Origin: Spirochaetota bacterium
Lineage (GTDB): Bacteria; Spirochaetota; UBA4802; UB4802
NCBI GenBank assembly: GCA_040756435.1
Contig: JBFLZD010000005.1
Span: 1-64,000 of the forward strand
DNA: 64,000 nt
Direction: 5' to 3'
The notes below the pieces were generated by a model. That model saw only the letters and a list, made by a program, of their open reading frames with translations. It had not been told where the DNA came from and made no database searches. This document shows positions 17,989 to 27,433 of the stretch, one piece after another. Position 1 is the first letter of the stretch. Each line of letters opens with the position of its first letter. The position numbers and the translations under genes are program-made.

Positions 17989-18011
17989 AAATAGTATAAA
18001 AGTATAAAACT

Positions 18012-18584
18012 ATGATTAAACGAAAACAACAACAGATTTTAACCACAGCCGAAGCAATGTTTAACCGTTTTGGCATAAAAAAAACAGCGGTTGATGACAT
18101 AGCCCGCGATGCCAGGGTTGCCAAAGCCACTATCTATAATTATTTTGGCAACAAAGAAGGTTTGCTTAAGGCCTTAATTACACAAAAAATACAGCAATTT
18201 GAATCGCGTTTACTGAAAACTGCTGAAACAGCCATAAATCCTGTAGATGTAATCAAATCATTAATCCAGGAGCACATACGCCTTTTTATCACCAACCCTT
18301 TCATTAACGACCCCGCGCTGCAGGATAACGAATTAAAAGAAGAACTCAGTCAAAAGGAAGAACATCTTTTACAAAAAATAGTACAGCAGGCATCCGTAAA
18401 AGGATTATTAAAAAGCGGCGATAGTAACCAGATAATTCATACACTGCTACTACTACTCAAAGGCATGGAATCATCCATTAAAAACATCTCGTTTTCAATG
18501 GATTCATTGAATAACAGCATCAATTTTATTTCAGAGACATTCTTTAAAAATAAGGCAAAGGAGGAACATAATGGCACAGCTTAA
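18012..18584 (+). CDS. TetR-family transcriptional regulator
   Basis: A 190-residue regulator. The N-terminal helix-turn-helix is canonical (ILTTAEAMFNRFGIKKTAVDDIARDARVAKATIYNYFGNKEGLL, about residues 9-52). The rest is a helical ligand-binding and dimer domain. Inverted repeats lie directly upstream, and no ribosome site is obvious before the ATG. The last 14 bases overlap the following membrane-protein gene, so the regulator and its neighbours form one unit. It most likely controls its own operon. The ligand is unknown. Confidence 0.85.
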   Translation: MIKRKQQQILTTAEAMFNRFGIKKTAVDDIARDARVAKATIYNYFGNKEGLLKALITQKIQQFESRLLKTAETAINPVDVIKSLIQEHIRLFITNPFINDPALQDNELKEELSQKEEHLLQKIVQQASVKGLLKSGDSNQIIHTLLLLLKGMESSIKNISFSMDSLNNSINFISETFFKNKAKEEHNGTA

Positions 18585-19311
18585 TGTGATGCTGTTTGAA
18601 TTCATTGTTTTTTCGGTTGCAGGATGGATGCTTGAGGTTGTTTACCGCTCACTAACCAATAAACGTTTTGTAAATCCTGGCTTTTTAACAGGGCCATACC
18701 TGCCTATCTATGGCACCGGCGCTCTTGTTATTACCTCTATTGCGTATGCCACCACACATCTTCCCGTACTCTATAAATTTGCCATTTATTTCATAGCATT
18801 AAGCCTGCTTGAATACGTAACCGGTGCTATCCTGTATATAATAACTGGCAAACGATACTGGGATTACACCGATGAACCCCTGAATATACAGGGACATGTA
18901 TGCTTACCATTTTCGGTTATATGGGGTATGTTAGCGTTAGCATTTGAATTTGCTATTTTGCCCCTGTTTAGCTATTTTGTTGCTTCACTGAATACGGTTA
19001 TCATTAATACAGCAATAAGCTTTGGCATAACACTCATGATTATTGATTATATGGTAACTCATACTATTGTACAAAAATTACTCCATGCACGATTGCCTGT
19101 TTTTAATCCCATCCAGTATAGGTTGGGACTTATTAAACTTCAGAATGATGCTCTCATCTCATTGCGCGGTTTTGTGGATACGGCTCTTTCATACAGAAAA
19201 AAATTTTCTATTATAAAACCTCTACAAGCAAATAAAATTATGAGATTATTCAAAAAGAGATATACTGCACTAATCAGCACCATTCGTAATAAAAACGAAA
19301 AACACAACTGA
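18571..19311 (+). CDS. Membrane protein of the putative ABC-transporter type IV (CmpB-like) family
   Basis: A 246-residue integral membrane protein. The N-terminal FIVFSVAGWMLEVVYRSLTNKRFVNPGFLTGPYLPIYG and the later YWDYTDEPLNIQGHVCLPFSVIWG are hallmarks of the family annotated as putative ABC-transporter type IV. No partner ATPase is encoded nearby, and true transport has not been shown for the family. About five or six hydrophobic segments precede a basic cytoplasmic tail from about residue 175. AAGGAGGAACATA precedes the start. It is the middle gene of the tetR unit, followed 20 bases later by an HD-domain gene, an arrangement also seen in Firmicutes. Confidence 0.75.
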   Translation: MAQLNVMLFEFIVFSVAGWMLEVVYRSLTNKRFVNPGFLTGPYLPIYGTGALVITSIAYATTHLPVLYKFAIYFIALSLLEYVTGAILYIITGKRYWDYTDEPLNIQGHVCLPFSVIWGMLALAFEFAILPLFSYFVASLNTVIINTAISFGITLMIIDYMVTHTIVQKLLHARLPVFNPIQYRLGLIKLQNDALISLRGFVDTALSYRKKFSIIKPLQANKIMRLFKKRYTALISTIRNKNEKHN

Positions 19312-19331
19312 TACTTGCATACAGGAGAATT

Positions 19332-19856
19332 ATGGAAAATAAAAGGTTGTTCTTGCTACCATTTATACAGGATATACTTCACAATGAGGATTTTCAATCC
19401 CTGCAGCATTACACCCATCATGGGACAATATCATGCTATCATCACACGCTGGAAGTAGCATGGTTAGCGTATAGATTAGCTGTAGCTTTAAAACTTGACT
19501 ACGTTGCAACAACACGCGGTGCATTGCTGCATGATTTCTTCATGTACAATTGGCGAACGGGTGGCCCCAGGCTCCATGGATTCAGGCACCCGCGCATTGC
19601 ACTCAACAATGCATCAAACCATTTTGTGCTGGGCCCAAAGGAAAAAGACAGTATACTGCGACACATGTGGCCCCTTACACCACTTCCACCCCGCTATCCT
19701 GAATCATGGATAGTAATGGTAGCTGATAAGATAGTATCAACCTTAGATTATATTCGATTTGTAATAAGTAAAGTAGCTTTGATGTACAATTACATACACA
19801 CCTCTATGTGGTTACCATTACAATCGCGATTCAATCGTCAGAAGCAATATTCTTAA
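19332..19856 (+). CDS. HD-domain phosphohydrolase
   Basis: A 174-residue protein with one HD domain. The first metal histidine is probably in CYHHTLEVAW (about residue 37), the HD pair is in GALLHDFFMYNW, and the later helix has ADKIVSTLDYIRF. HD proteins hydrolyse nucleotides or other phosphate esters; the substrate here is unknown. Homologues often stand next to CmpB-like membrane proteins, as here. An AGGAGAATT site precedes the ATG, and the gene is the last of the tetR unit. Confidence 0.8.
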   Translation: MENKRLFLLPFIQDILHNEDFQSLQHYTHHGTISCYHHTLEVAWLAYRLAVALKLDYVATTRGALLHDFFMYNWRTGGPRLHGFRHPRIALNNASNHFVLGPKEKDSILRHMWPLTPLPPRYPESWIVMVADKIVSTLDYIRFVISKVALMYNYIHTSMWLPLQSRFNRQKQYS

Positions 19857-19951
19857 ATTACATAATCGTGCTTACTGTTTTGTCCAAACGCAAGTGTACT
19901 ACAGTGGGCCATATTAGCAGCCAGGATGATATTTACACCAAATGTTTACCG

Positions 19952-21109
19952 TTAGTATCGCCCCCTGTATACAATCAAAGCAGTAATGGGCAGCCCTCCA
20001 TGGTTGAAATATATTTCCTTATCAGCAGGAATTGTAAATACTTCTTTAATCCTTGAAGGGATTAACACGCAAAAACTCCATGTTGGATACCAATGGGTAA
20101 AAATATATGTAAGGCGTTTATATAGTTTTATAGTATCAATAGTTTTAATACGCTTCCCATAAGGTGGATTGATAGTGCATAAAACTTTTCCACTGATTGC
20201 TTTCTTCTCTTTTAAAAAATCACCGGTATAGGTTTGTAGGTGAGCGCCAACTTTCATGCTGTTTTGCTGTGTTATAGCAACCACGTCGGGGTTACTGTCA
20301 CCAGCTATAATAGTTATATCCCTGTGCTCACATGGTTTGTTACATATAATGTTAGTAAATATTTGCTTGCGAAATGATGGCCAGTTCATAAAAGCAAAGG
20401 TGCGGTGAGCTCCGGGTGGAACATTCTGAAGCATGCACCATGCCTCAATGGGAAATGTGCCACTGCCACACATGGGATCAATGATGGTATTGTAGTCGTA
20501 TATATTGGATTCATATAACAGTGCTGCTGCTACTGTTTCGCGAAGTGGTGCCTGGCTGATATGCTGCTTATATCCCCGCTTGTATAATGGCTCTCCGCTT
20601 GAATCCAAACTTACCATGCACTCGTCATGGTCAAAGCGCACAAGTACCTTTTGCACTGAAGTTGCATTGCATGGTATGCCAAACATAGACATGCGCTTTT
20701 CTATTGCTTTTATTACCTCCTGGCTAATTCTTTCAGTATGGTGCAGTTTTGATTTATGGACGCTTACCTCAACATCAATTGTCTGCCCCTGTATATATAG
20801 CTCCCACGGGAATTCTTTTAATGTTCTATAGATCTCATTAAAATGATATGCCCTGAAATGGGTAAGGCGCATAAGTATACGCGTTGCAACCCGTGAATAG
20901 TAATTTGCTGTATAACAGTGTTCTAAGGTCCCCCTGAATGTAATTCCACCTTTTGTAACAGTACACCCCTGTATACCTAATAGCTCTAATTCTTTTTTGG
21001 CTATTTCTTCAAAACCTGGCTGTACCACTGCAAAAAACGTATGGGGCCTGTGGATTACATGCTGAGCTATTCGGCGCTGTATGGCTTTCTGTGAGGTGCT
21101 GTAATGCAT
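19952..21109 (-). CDS. THUMP-domain RNA methyltransferase (RlmL-like)
   Basis: A 385-residue RNA guanine-N2-type methyltransferase. A THUMP RNA-binding domain fills about residues 40-160. The Rossmann domain follows, with the SAM-site motif DPMCGSGTFPIEAW and the catalytic NPPYGKR, a (N/D)PPY motif used for methylation of exocyclic amines. It matches the first half of E. coli RlmKL (m2G2445 of 23S rRNA) or related single-domain enzymes. It starts 2 bases after the stop of the uracil methyltransferase gene, so both are probably translated together. Confidence 0.85.
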   Translation of the reverse strand: MHYSTSQKAIQRRIAQHVIHRPHTFFAVVQPGFEEIAKKELELLGIQGCTVTKGGITFRGTLEHCYTANYYSRVATRILMRLTHFRAYHFNEIYRTLKEFPWELYIQGQTIDVEVSVHKSKLHHTERISQEVIKAIEKRMSMFGIPCNATSVQKVLVRFDHDECMVSLDSSGEPLYKRGYKQHISQAPLRETVAAALLYESNIYDYNTIIDPMCGSGTFPIEAWCMLQNVPPGAHRTFAFMNWPSFRKQIFTNIICNKPCEHRDITIIAGDSNPDVVAITQQNSMKVGAHLQTYTGDFLKEKKAISGKVLCTINPPYGKRIKTIDTIKLYKRLTYIFTHWYPTWSFCVLIPSRIKEVFTIPADKEIYFNHGGLPITALIVYRGRY

Positions 21110-21111
21110 GG

Positions 21112-22251
21112 TTACTTTTTGTCAAACACAGCTAGTAATTCCAGATGGGGTGTTTGGGGAAACATATCATATGCCTTACACCATGCAAGTGTATACCTGT
21201 CAACAAGCATTGCTGCATCCTGTGTAAAGGTTACAGGATTGCATGACATATACACAATTCTGCCAACACCCGATTCCATAAGCTTTGTAACAACCTTAGG
21301 ACCAAGTCCGGTGCGCGGAGGATCAACCACAACCACATCATAGTGAACACCATAGGTGTTAAGATATTCCAGCGCATCACCCTCCACAAACAATACATTG
21401 TTCATCCCGTTAAGTGTGGCATTGTGCCCTGCTACCCTAACAGCTTCATGGTTTGTTTCAACACCAGTAACACATTCCACCTGTTTAGCAATATAAAGGC
21501 TTATGCTCCCCACACCACAGTACATATCAAGCACATTTCCATAGACTTGTTTTGCAATTTCTCTGTACATTATCTGTGTTATACATGTATTTGCCTGAAA
21601 GAATGAATTAGGTGTTATTTGATAGATGATGCCATCCAGTGATTCTTCAATATATCCTTTCTTTATATCCTCAAATACTCTCCCGTAACTGAGATCTGCC
21701 AGCCCATCACTCAAAATAAGTGATATGGAATCAACATCACTGTACACGGCATTAATGACTGCTTCAAGATTGTTCTCTTGCCGCGCCACAACAAAATTTA
21801 CCATTACCTGGCCTGTATTAAATCCCTGCCGTAATACCACATAGCGCAGGTACCCTTTATGGACCAGATAATCATAATCCTGCACACCGGAAAGTTTTTC
21901 ACGTATTGTGGCAAATATACGCCTGCTGGTATTCTGCAAAAGAAAGCAATCGTGCAGGTCAACAACGTGTTTGAAGCTTCCTTGCCTGCGTAAACCAATC
22001 TTTCCAAAGGCTGTTACATAATCCATACGGTTTCTATACCCCAGCGGTTTGGAAGGTTCAACTGTATCAACACAAGCTACCGTATTCAGCAGAGTATTAC
22101 AATACTCTTTCTTTATTTCAAGCTGTGTATTGTAATCAAAATGCTGAAGTGCACAGCCACCACAGTGGCCTGCATACATACACGGTGGGGCAATACGTTT
22201 ATCTGTAAACCTGTCAGCAATAGATAATAAAAGCTTCCTATGTTTTTTCAA
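21112..22251 (-). CDS. RNA uracil-C5 methyltransferase of the RlmD/TrmA (RumA) family
   Basis: Makes 5-methyluridine in 23S rRNA or tRNA. The 379-residue protein has the N-terminal [4Fe-4S] cysteines (PPCMYAGHCGGC, a further Cys being C50 of KKEYCN), the substrate motif FFQANT, the SAM site DMYCGVGSISLYIA, DPPRTGLG, and the nucleophilic cysteine in YMSCNP. It lacks the TRAM domain of E. coli RlmD, making it shorter than usual. Whether its target is U747/U1939 or tRNA U54 cannot be told. It is the middle gene of a minus-strand operon between the DUF4139 protein and the THUMP methyltransferase. Confidence 0.85.
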   Translation of the reverse strand: MKKHRKLLLSIADRFTDKRIAPPCMYAGHCGGCALQHFDYNTQLEIKKEYCNTLLNTVACVDTVEPSKPLGYRNRMDYVTAFGKIGLRRQGSFKHVVDLHDCFLLQNTSRRIFATIREKLSGVQDYDYLVHKGYLRYVVLRQGFNTGQVMVNFVVARQENNLEAVINAVYSDVDSISLILSDGLADLSYGRVFEDIKKGYIEESLDGIIYQITPNSFFQANTCITQIMYREIAKQVYGNVLDMYCGVGSISLYIAKQVECVTGVETNHEAVRVAGHNATLNGMNNVLFVEGDALEYLNTYGVHYDVVVVDPPRTGLGPKVVTKLMESGVGRIVYMSCNPVTFTQDAAMLVDRYTLAWCKAYDMFPQTPHLELLAVFDKK

Positions 22252-22257
22252 GGGCTA

Positions 22258-23820
22258 TTACTCCAGACCAGTAACCTGTAAAGATTCAGGGTATTCCACT
22301 GCAAAGTGTATTGTTAATTCTTTTTTCTGATTAGGGGGAAGCTGTACCTGCCACGTTGCTTTTCCCTCATTATCAATATTAGCACCAATGCTGTTTTTGT
22401 TAATAAGGGTAACAGTTATCTTTTCATTTTGCGAAACAGGAATTGCATCCTGGACTGTAACAGTAACATCACGCTTTTTCCCATTGGCAAGTTTTATGGA
22501 ATATATATATTCTATGCGCCTGGTTTTACTCACCAGACCTTTATATTCAGTCTTTTTGCTTAAAAGTTTTCTTTCAACCAAAAGACTTTCATCAACACCC
22601 AGTGCTGTGGTTATTGAATCCTTTGGTATGAAGAGTTTATTAAGATTAAATGAATTTACATATTTGCCATCTAGATACACATTCATTTTTCCACCCTGCA
22701 TAGGAAAATCAAATGGATTGGGGAATTCACCTTCAAGCATAACATACGGAAGCACTTTGGGAACAGTTGCATAACGCACTGTACAATCCGTTGTTGCCGT
22801 TGCTACAGGTATTTTATAGGCATTGCCATCGGATGGAATGGTTTTTGCACCCTTTACCTGAAATGAAAATGCAATACGCTCTTCCTGCATTTCGGGCATT
22901 TCTTCAGCCTCCTGTGGTGCTTCTGCATCCTCACTCCTGAGTTTCATACTTTTGGCTGATTCTTTATAATAATACGAGGGCTGGTAAATATCTAAATACC
23001 ATGGATTCAGTGTGGGCTTTTGAGTTGCAACAAAAGGCTTTGAAGTCGATAGCTCTAAAGAAACATCCTTCCAGTCTTCACCAGTTTTTTGATACACCCG
23101 AGCATTGCATATAACTTCAATTGTCTGTGTTTCAGTATTTGCACGCGCATCATATTCCATATTCCATCCTGCATTTCCTGTAATATACTGGATTTGTACC
23201 ATTGCACTATCCTGACCAGTATGCACAATAACCAACTGTAATGATTTTGTAGCTTCATCTCCATTAAGAAGCGACAGCTCTTTTTCCAGCCGCTCTTTTT
23301 CTTCTTTATGTTTTTGCAGTTCCTGCTGCAACGTAGCTATCTTTTTATAGCTCTGGCTACTATGCTGTTCAATTAATTGCAGTATTGATTGCATCTGCGC
23401 TGCAGTCATGGCAACCGTAAATGGCGATGTGCTACCTTTTTTTATATACTCAAGGACTATGCTCAACGCCTGAATCTCATTTTGCTTTGCATTAATCTGG
23501 GCATTGATTGATTCAAGCTTTTCCTTGAGTGTGGTAATGCGTTGGGCATCCCCTTTTTTAAGATAGGTTGTTTGGACAGAAACATTATGCAACATAGCAC
23601 CTTTAACAACCACCTGTACTGATTCATTAACCAATGATGCAGGTAGCCCCTCTATGGTTATCAAATTTTCACCTTTATGCAAATTTACCTTAGCTTCTTT
23701 CTTAACCAGTGCACTGTCATAATAAACAATAACTTTTGTAATTTCTGGTTTAATGGTTTGGGCAAGAACTGACGTAATGCCTGTAATAAACACCACTATT
23801 GTCAGTATGGTTTTTTTCAT
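22258..23820 (-). CDS. Exported DUF4139 (MuiA-like) protein
   Basis: A 520-residue protein with a Sec signal peptide (MKKTILTIVVFITGITSVLAQ). An N-terminal beta domain precedes a long coiled coil (about residues 80-185, rich in K/E/L/Q), and a C-terminal DUF4139 region follows (from about residue 205). An acidic, Glu/Pro-rich insert lies near 300-315. Homologues are called mucoidy inhibitor MuiA-like in eukaryotes and are widespread in bacteria, with no known activity. AAGGAAGG precedes the ATG. Six bases separate it from the methyltransferase genes downstream, an association without an evident functional reason. Confidence 0.75.
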   Translation of the reverse strand: MKKTILTIVVFITGITSVLAQTIKPEITKVIVYYDSALVKKEAKVNLHKGENLITIEGLPASLVNESVQVVVKGAMLHNVSVQTTYLKKGDAQRITTLKEKLESINAQINAKQNEIQALSIVLEYIKKGSTSPFTVAMTAAQMQSILQLIEQHSSQSYKKIATLQQELQKHKEEKERLEKELSLLNGDEATKSLQLVIVHTGQDSAMVQIQYITGNAGWNMEYDARANTETQTIEVICNARVYQKTGEDWKDVSLELSTSKPFVATQKPTLNPWYLDIYQPSYYYKESAKSMKLRSEDAEAPQEAEEMPEMQEERIAFSFQVKGAKTIPSDGNAYKIPVATATTDCTVRYATVPKVLPYVMLEGEFPNPFDFPMQGGKMNVYLDGKYVNSFNLNKLFIPKDSITTALGVDESLLVERKLLSKKTEYKGLVSKTRRIEYIYSIKLANGKKRDVTVTVQDAIPVSQNEKITVTLINKNSIGANIDNEGKATWQVQLPPNQKKELTIHFAVEYPESLQVTGLE

Positions 23821-24205
23821 ATAGAACCTTCCTTATAAAAATAAAAATCTATAACACCATGTACGATAGCTCATAGTAACAACTTTTGCCATTAAAATAT
23901 TTATTTCTGAAAACGAACCTGTGCCTTTACATTTTCCAGGACTTACCTTAACAAGGCTGATATCATTATCTAAAACATGCATATACTACCTCTGGCAACA
24001 GGTTTTGTGTAAGAATACTGTATACATATAAGGAATTCAATCACTTAATATTTTATTCAAAATAATCACAAGATACCATTATAATTATATTTGACAATTT
24101 TATTGCATCAACACTACTCTTAGCACACTTTGCATTAGGAACATGGAAGCTTTCCATAATGCCAATAGAGCAAGGGATTTATTCAAGTACAATAACCAGG
24201 ATATC
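23821..24205. other. Divergent intergenic region
   Basis: 385 AT-rich bases between the DUF4139 gene and the NhaC-type antiporter. A -35-like TTGACA at 24090-24095 with a poor -10 may drive the antiporter. No repeats or open frames of note are seen. Confidence 0.4.
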
Positions 24206-25585
24206 ATGAAAAAAAAATTACCATCATTTTTTGACTGCATTGCACTTTTAACCATTACCATAATTCTTTTGTTTACGGGGACAGTATTATTCAAAATACC
24301 CATCCCGCTACTGCTTATCATTGCTGCAACGCTAGCAGGCATAAAAAGCTATCTTTTGGGACACAACTGGTCTGAGATTGAAGGCAGTATTGTTAATGGT
24401 ATAAAAGGCACATTGCCAGCCATCATGATCCTTTTAACTGTAGGAATATTATCAGGCAGTTTCATAGCATCAGGAACTATTCCTCTGCTTATAGATTATG
24501 GCTTAAAGCTTATTCACCCATCATGGATACTTCCGGCAGCATACATCGTATGCTGTATAAGCAGTCTGGTCATTGGAAGTTCCTGGACAACTGCAGCTAC
24601 TATTGGTGTAGCGCTTGTTGGCATGGCTGGTGCCATGCATGTATCTCCAGCTATCTGTGCTGGTGCTGTTGTTTCAGGCGCATATTTTGGCGATAAGCTC
24701 TCCCCTTTATCTGATACAACAAACCTGGCACCAGGTGTTTCTGAAACCGACCTTTTTTCCCATATACGGGCCATGATGGCAACTACCATTCCGGCATGGG
24801 CAATTGCATTAACAGGCTTTATTGTGTTAAACATATACATTGTACCCGATACGAATACCCGCATAGAACATATTGAATCATTATTACAAACATTAGAATC
24901 ATCATTTAACCTGCACCCGGTAACCATACTGCCTCTGGCAATAGTTTTCATCATGGCACTATTGCGTTTCCCGGCAGTGGTTATATTACTATCAGGAAGC
25001 ACTGGAGCAATACTGGTAGGATGGCTGGCACAATCACAAAGCCTGCTTTCGGTACTTCAGTATGCATATTCAGGCTATACCATACATACCAACAATGAAA
25101 TTATTAATAATCTTTTAAACCGTGGTGGTATAGTAAGTTTTTTAGAAACAACACTTATTATCCTCTGTGCTACAGGTTTAGGTGGTATCTGGGAAAGCGG
25201 AGGTTATATAACATCATTACATGATAATCTGCTCCATAAAATCAAAACCAGCAGGATGCTCATCATAGCAACTGTTATTACCGCTGTGATTTCAAATATC
25301 ATTATGGCTGAACAATATTTATCCATTGTTATGACAGGAAGAATTTATAAAGACGCATACAGGCGGAAAAAACTGCAGCCATTTATGCTTTCTCGTTCGC
25401 TGGAAGATGGTGGAACTGTCACTTCTCCACTGGTACCATGGAATTCATGTGGAGCATTTATGAGCTCTGCGTTGGGTGTGCCTACACTGCACTATCTGCC
25501 CTATGCTTTTTTTAATCTTGTGATGCCGGTTGTTGCAATTGTGTTGACAGCCTTTGGCCTCTTTATTTACAGAAAGGATGATTAA
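24206..25585 (+). CDS. nhaC: NhaC-family Na+/H+ antiporter
   Basis: A 459-residue inner-membrane carrier with about 11-12 hydrophobic segments. Family features are visible: VIGSSWTTAATIGVALVGMA, GAYFGDKLSPLSDTTNLAPG and, near the C-terminus, RSLEDGGTVTSPLVPWNSCGAFMSSALGV. NhaC proteins exchange sodium, or malate/lactate with sodium in some members, for protons. The ATG at 24206 is preferred, with AGGATAT upstream; an in-frame ATG at 24143 would add a charged, unconserved stretch. Together with nhaA it gives the cell two unrelated sodium exporters. Confidence 0.85.
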   Translation: MKKKLPSFFDCIALLTITIILLFTGTVLFKIPIPLLLIIAATLAGIKSYLLGHNWSEIEGSIVNGIKGTLPAIMILLTVGILSGSFIASGTIPLLIDYGLKLIHPSWILPAAYIVCCISSLVIGSSWTTAATIGVALVGMAGAMHVSPAICAGAVVSGAYFGDKLSPLSDTTNLAPGVSETDLFSHIRAMMATTIPAWAIALTGFIVLNIYIVPDTNTRIEHIESLLQTLESSFNLHPVTILPLAIVFIMALLRFPAVVILLSGSTGAILVGWLAQSQSLLSVLQYAYSGYTIHTNNEIINNLLNRGGIVSFLETTLIILCATGLGGIWESGGYITSLHDNLLHKIKTSRMLIIATVITAVISNIIMAEQYLSIVMTGRIYKDAYRRKKLQPFMLSRSLEDGGTVTSPLVPWNSCGAFMSSALGVPTLHYLPYAFFNLVMPVVAIVLTAFGLFIYRKDD

Positions 25586-25615
25586 AAAATAATTATTTTT
25601 AGGTGAAATTGCACT

Positions 25616-27433
25616 ATGCAAAAAAATGCAAAGAAAATACCAACACGCAATGAAATACCAGCTGAACATAAATGGGATTTAACGCCATTGTTTGTGTCCG
25701 ATAGTAACTGGGAAGAAATTTACAGTAAAATAGAAAAATCAATCCCTGAATATAAAAAGTATGAAGGGAAGCTGGCAGAATCCTTTGATGCATTTTTACA
25801 GGCAATTGAATTTGATCTTTCCATAGGACGCGATATTGACAGGCTCTATACGTACGCTCATCTAAAAAGTGATGAGGACACCACCAACCAGAATGCACAG
25901 GCCATGCTGCAGAAAGCTCACTCTTTAGCCCAGCGTGCAGCTGAAGCTTCAAGCTTTTTAGTACCTGAAATTCAATCATTGCCTGAGACTGTTATCAGTA
26001 ACTATCTGAAAAACAATAAAATTTCTCCGTATGTTTTTTATATAGAAAAGATACTTCGCTACAGGGAGCATACATTATCCAAAGAAATTGAAGAAATTTT
26101 AGCAATGGCTCACGAGGTAGTGATTGCACCAATGGAGTTTTTTCGCAAACTTGATAATGCCGATATGCGCTTTGGCACCATTACCGATGAAAAGGGCAAT
26201 ATGGTTGAGTTGAGCCATGGCAATTTTATAACATTTCTGATGAACTATTCGCAGGATGTACGCAAAAATGCTTTCCACACCTATTACCAGGCCTACGACA
26301 ATCACAAATATAGTATTGCACAGTCCCTGGCAAGCTCTGTAAAGAAAGATGTGTTTTTTTCGCGCGTACGAAAGTTTAAAAGCTGCCTGCACCAGGCACT
26401 GTTTCCGGATAATATTCCTTCCACCGTGTACCATACATTAATTGAAACAGTCTCTGGCAACCTGCAACCGCTCTTTAAATATCTTTTATATCGTAAAGAG
26501 GTATTGGAGCTACCTGAATTGCACTTTTATGACACCTACGTTCCCCTTGTTGCTGATATTCCATTCAGCATGGAATATGAAAAAGCCTGTGACGTATGCA
26601 CGCAGGCTCTGCACATTCTTGGTGATGAATATGTTTCTACGTTGCATAATGGACTGCTTGGTGGATGGGTTGACCGCTATGAAAACAGGGGCAAGGTTAG
26701 TGGTGCTTACTCATCAGGCTGCTATGATTCACCTCCGTATATCCTTTTAAACTATGATGCTAATACCATAAATAGCCTGTACACACTCATACATGAATCA
26801 GGGCACTCCATGCATTCATATTATTCACGGAAAAATCAGCCGTATGTATATCATGAGTACACTATATTTGTTGCCGAGGTTGCATCTACCCTCAATGAAA
26901 TTCTTTTAAGTCACTATCTTTTGCAGCAATACAGTGATAATCCGCGTATGCAGGCATATATACTCAACCGTGAAATTGATGAAATCCGTGGCACACTATT
27001 CAGGCAAACCATGTTTGCTGAGTTTGAGCTACTGGTGCATACCATGGCAGAGAATAACAAGCCCCTGACATTTCAAACAATGACAGAAACATATGCAGAT
27101 CTATTACACAAGTATTTTGGCAATACCATTGTCATTGATAGTCAGCTACACCTGGAATACCTTCGTATTCCACATTTTTACTCAGCGTTTTATGTTTACA
27201 AATATGCAACAGGGATTGCTGCCGCACTTTCATTAGCCAAACAGATTATAAACAATCCCGCTGCATCACAGCGTTATTTGGAATTCTTATCGCTTGGTGG
27301 AAGTAAATTCCCGTTAGATGAACTACGTATTGCTGGTGTTGATATGGAATCGCCACAACCTGTCATTGACGCCTTACAGTATTTTGACAGCCTTGTAGAC
27401 AGGTTTATTGCTGTTCACAAAAAAATTCATTAA
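25616..27433 (+). CDS. pepF: Oligoendopeptidase F (M3 family)
   Basis: Cytoplasmic zinc metallopeptidase that degrades peptides of about 6-20 residues. The 605-residue length is typical. The catalytic HExxH is HESGHSMHSYYS, with the third ligand expected in FVAEVASTLNEIL further on. The N-terminal PepF domain fills about 110-180. It starts 30 bases after the antiporter gene. Its last 4 bases overlap the stop of the convergent phosphatase gene, with no terminator between. Confidence 0.95.
   Translation: MQKNAKKIPTRNEIPAEHKWDLTPLFVSDSNWEEIYSKIEKSIPEYKKYEGKLAESFDAFLQAIEFDLSIGRDIDRLYTYAHLKSDEDTTNQNAQAMLQKAHSLAQRAAEASSFLVPEIQSLPETVISNYLKNNKISPYVFYIEKILRYREHTLSKEIEEILAMAHEVVIAPMEFFRKLDNADMRFGTITDEKGNMVELSHGNFITFLMNYSQDVRKNAFHTYYQAYDNHKYSIAQSLASSVKKDVFFSRVRKFKSCLHQALFPDNIPSTVYHTLIETVSGNLQPLFKYLLYRKEVLELPELHFYDTYVPLVADIPFSMEYEKACDVCTQALHILGDEYVSTLHNGLLGGWVDRYENRGKVSGAYSSGCYDSPPYILLNYDANTINSLYTLIHESGHSMHSYYSRKNQPYVYHEYTIFVAEVASTLNEILLSHYLLQQYSDNPRMQAYILNREIDEIRGTLFRQTMFAEFELLVHTMAENNKPLTFQTMTETYADLLHKYFGNTIVIDSQLHLEYLRIPHFYSAFYVYKYATGIAAALSLAKQIINNPAASQRYLEFLSLGGSKFPLDELRIAGVDMESPQPVIDALQYFDSLVDRFIAVHKKIH

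Larger units (their letters stand above)
17473..18011. other. Divergent intergenic region with a repeat pair and a motif copy
   Basis: This 539-base gap between the purH-like gene and tetR has no credible gene. It contains a 17-base direct repeat ending in GCTCTGACCCC, a GCGATAGTT-family motif and a tetR-side palindrome. It looks like the remains of a small inserted element plus the tetR promoter. Confidence 0.5.

Noticed and set aside
24514-25002. 162-codon frame opposite the NhaC-type antiporter gene
   Set aside because: It is antisense to a well-conserved membrane protein and shows no family pattern or initiation signal.
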